From Candidatus Hydrogenedentota bacterium (GTDB lineage: Bacteria; Hydrogenedentota; Hydrogenedentia; Hydrogenedentales; SCBR16-9), in contig SKJD01000259.1 in assembly GCA_007116095.1 (NCBI GenBank), positions 1 through 6,686 of the forward strand: a stretch of 6,686 bases of DNA, read 5' to 3'. Every line of letters starts with the position of its first letter. Position 1 is the first letter of the stretch. Under the pieces are notes generated by a model, which did no database searches, was not told where the DNA came from, and was given only the letters and a program-made list of their open reading frames with translations. The translations under genes were made by a program, and so were the position numbers. Positions 6,442 to 6,686 of this stretch are shown in pieces.

Positions 6442-6464
6442 CAAGACTGCATAAGGTAAGGGCA

Positions 6465-6686
6465 ATGAGCACCAACAAAACACTTAGTAGACGTAATTTT
6501 ATGAAACAAACGCTGAGCGCCGGGGTAGCCCTGGCCGCCGCGCCGATGATTCTGCCCTCGGGCGTACTCGCCGCCCAGGGGCGGCCCGGAGCCAACGACA
6601 AAATCGGGGTGGCCGTCATCGGGCCGGGGCGTATGGGCGGCTCGCTGATGGGGCAGTATCCCCGGGAGGGCGCGGAACTCGTCGCC
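6465..6686 (+). CDS. Tat-exported Gfo/Idh/MocA-family oxidoreductase, 5' part only
   Basis: The first 74 codons of a predicted NAD(P)-dependent oxidoreductase, cut by the window edge. Residues 8-14 read SRRNFMK, a good match to the twin-arginine SRRxFLK motif, followed by a mildly hydrophobic stretch (about 17-31) and a likely cleavage region near A36-A37, so export in folded form is predicted. After a short linker (GANDK, 42-46) comes a beta strand and dinucleotide-binding loop, GVAVIGPGRMG at 48-58, which fits GxGxxG. This arrangement is typical of secreted Gfo/Idh/MocA proteins, many of which act on sugars or sugar-like substrates; substrate and family branch cannot be fixed from this fragment. 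Tat export fits a protein that must bind its nucleotide before crossing the membrane, as for glucose-fructose oxidoreductase of Zymomonas. Start supported by AAGG (6453-6456), eight bases before the ATG. It is divergent from the thioredoxin-family gene. Confidence 0.8.
   Translation, partial: MSTNKTLSRRNFMKQTLSAGVALAAAPMILPSGVLAAQGRPGANDKIGVAVIGPGRMGGSLMGQYPREGAELVA

Overview
The window is ordinary bacterial chromosome with protein-coding genes in a moderately GC-rich background and AT-richer gaps. Protein sequence style, Shine-Dalgarno sites, a rho-independent terminator and an E. coli-length glycerol kinase suggest a Gram-negative bacterium, probably Pseudomonadota and perhaps a gammaproteobacterium with anaerobic or chemolithotrophic metabolism. 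That placement is inference; no rRNA or species marker is present.

Layout. Four genes lie on the minus strand and one on the plus strand. From right to left on the minus strand: a membrane-tethered ResA/TlpA-type thioredoxin protein (5618-6190); glycerol kinase glpK (4049-5548); a strong intrinsic terminator (3874-3933); a candidate promoter (3707-3735) with an inverted repeat at its predicted start site; an RnfB-like membrane-anchored polyferredoxin (2694-3572); and the first 868 codons of a single-chain pyruvate:ferredoxin (2-oxoacid) oxidoreductase, PFOR (2606 to beyond base 1). At the right edge, divergent from the thioredoxin gene, starts a Tat-exported Gfo/Idh/MocA-type oxidoreductase (6465 to beyond 6686).

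How the genes work together. The RnfB-like gene and the PFOR gene form a probable two-gene unit with its own promoter. PFOR exchanges electrons with a low-potential Fe-S carrier, and the polyferredoxin, anchored by one N-terminal helix, is the obvious candidate partner, possibly linking pyruvate oxidation or CO2-fixing pyruvate synthesis to the membrane. No other Rnf subunit is in view. The thioredoxin protein and GlpK are 69 bases apart on the same strand and may be co-transcribed up to the terminator, but their functions have no clear link. The 274-base divergent region (6191-6464) holds promoters for the thioredoxin gene and the Gfo/Idh gene, each next to a perfect inverted repeat.

I see no mobile element, CRISPR array, tRNA, rRNA or clearly novel system. 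The most interesting points are the PFOR/polyferredoxin pairing, the degenerate C-terminal clusters of the RnfB-like protein, the long spacer inside the PFOR ferredoxin domain, the altered regulatory sites of GlpK, and inverted repeats at three promoter candidates.
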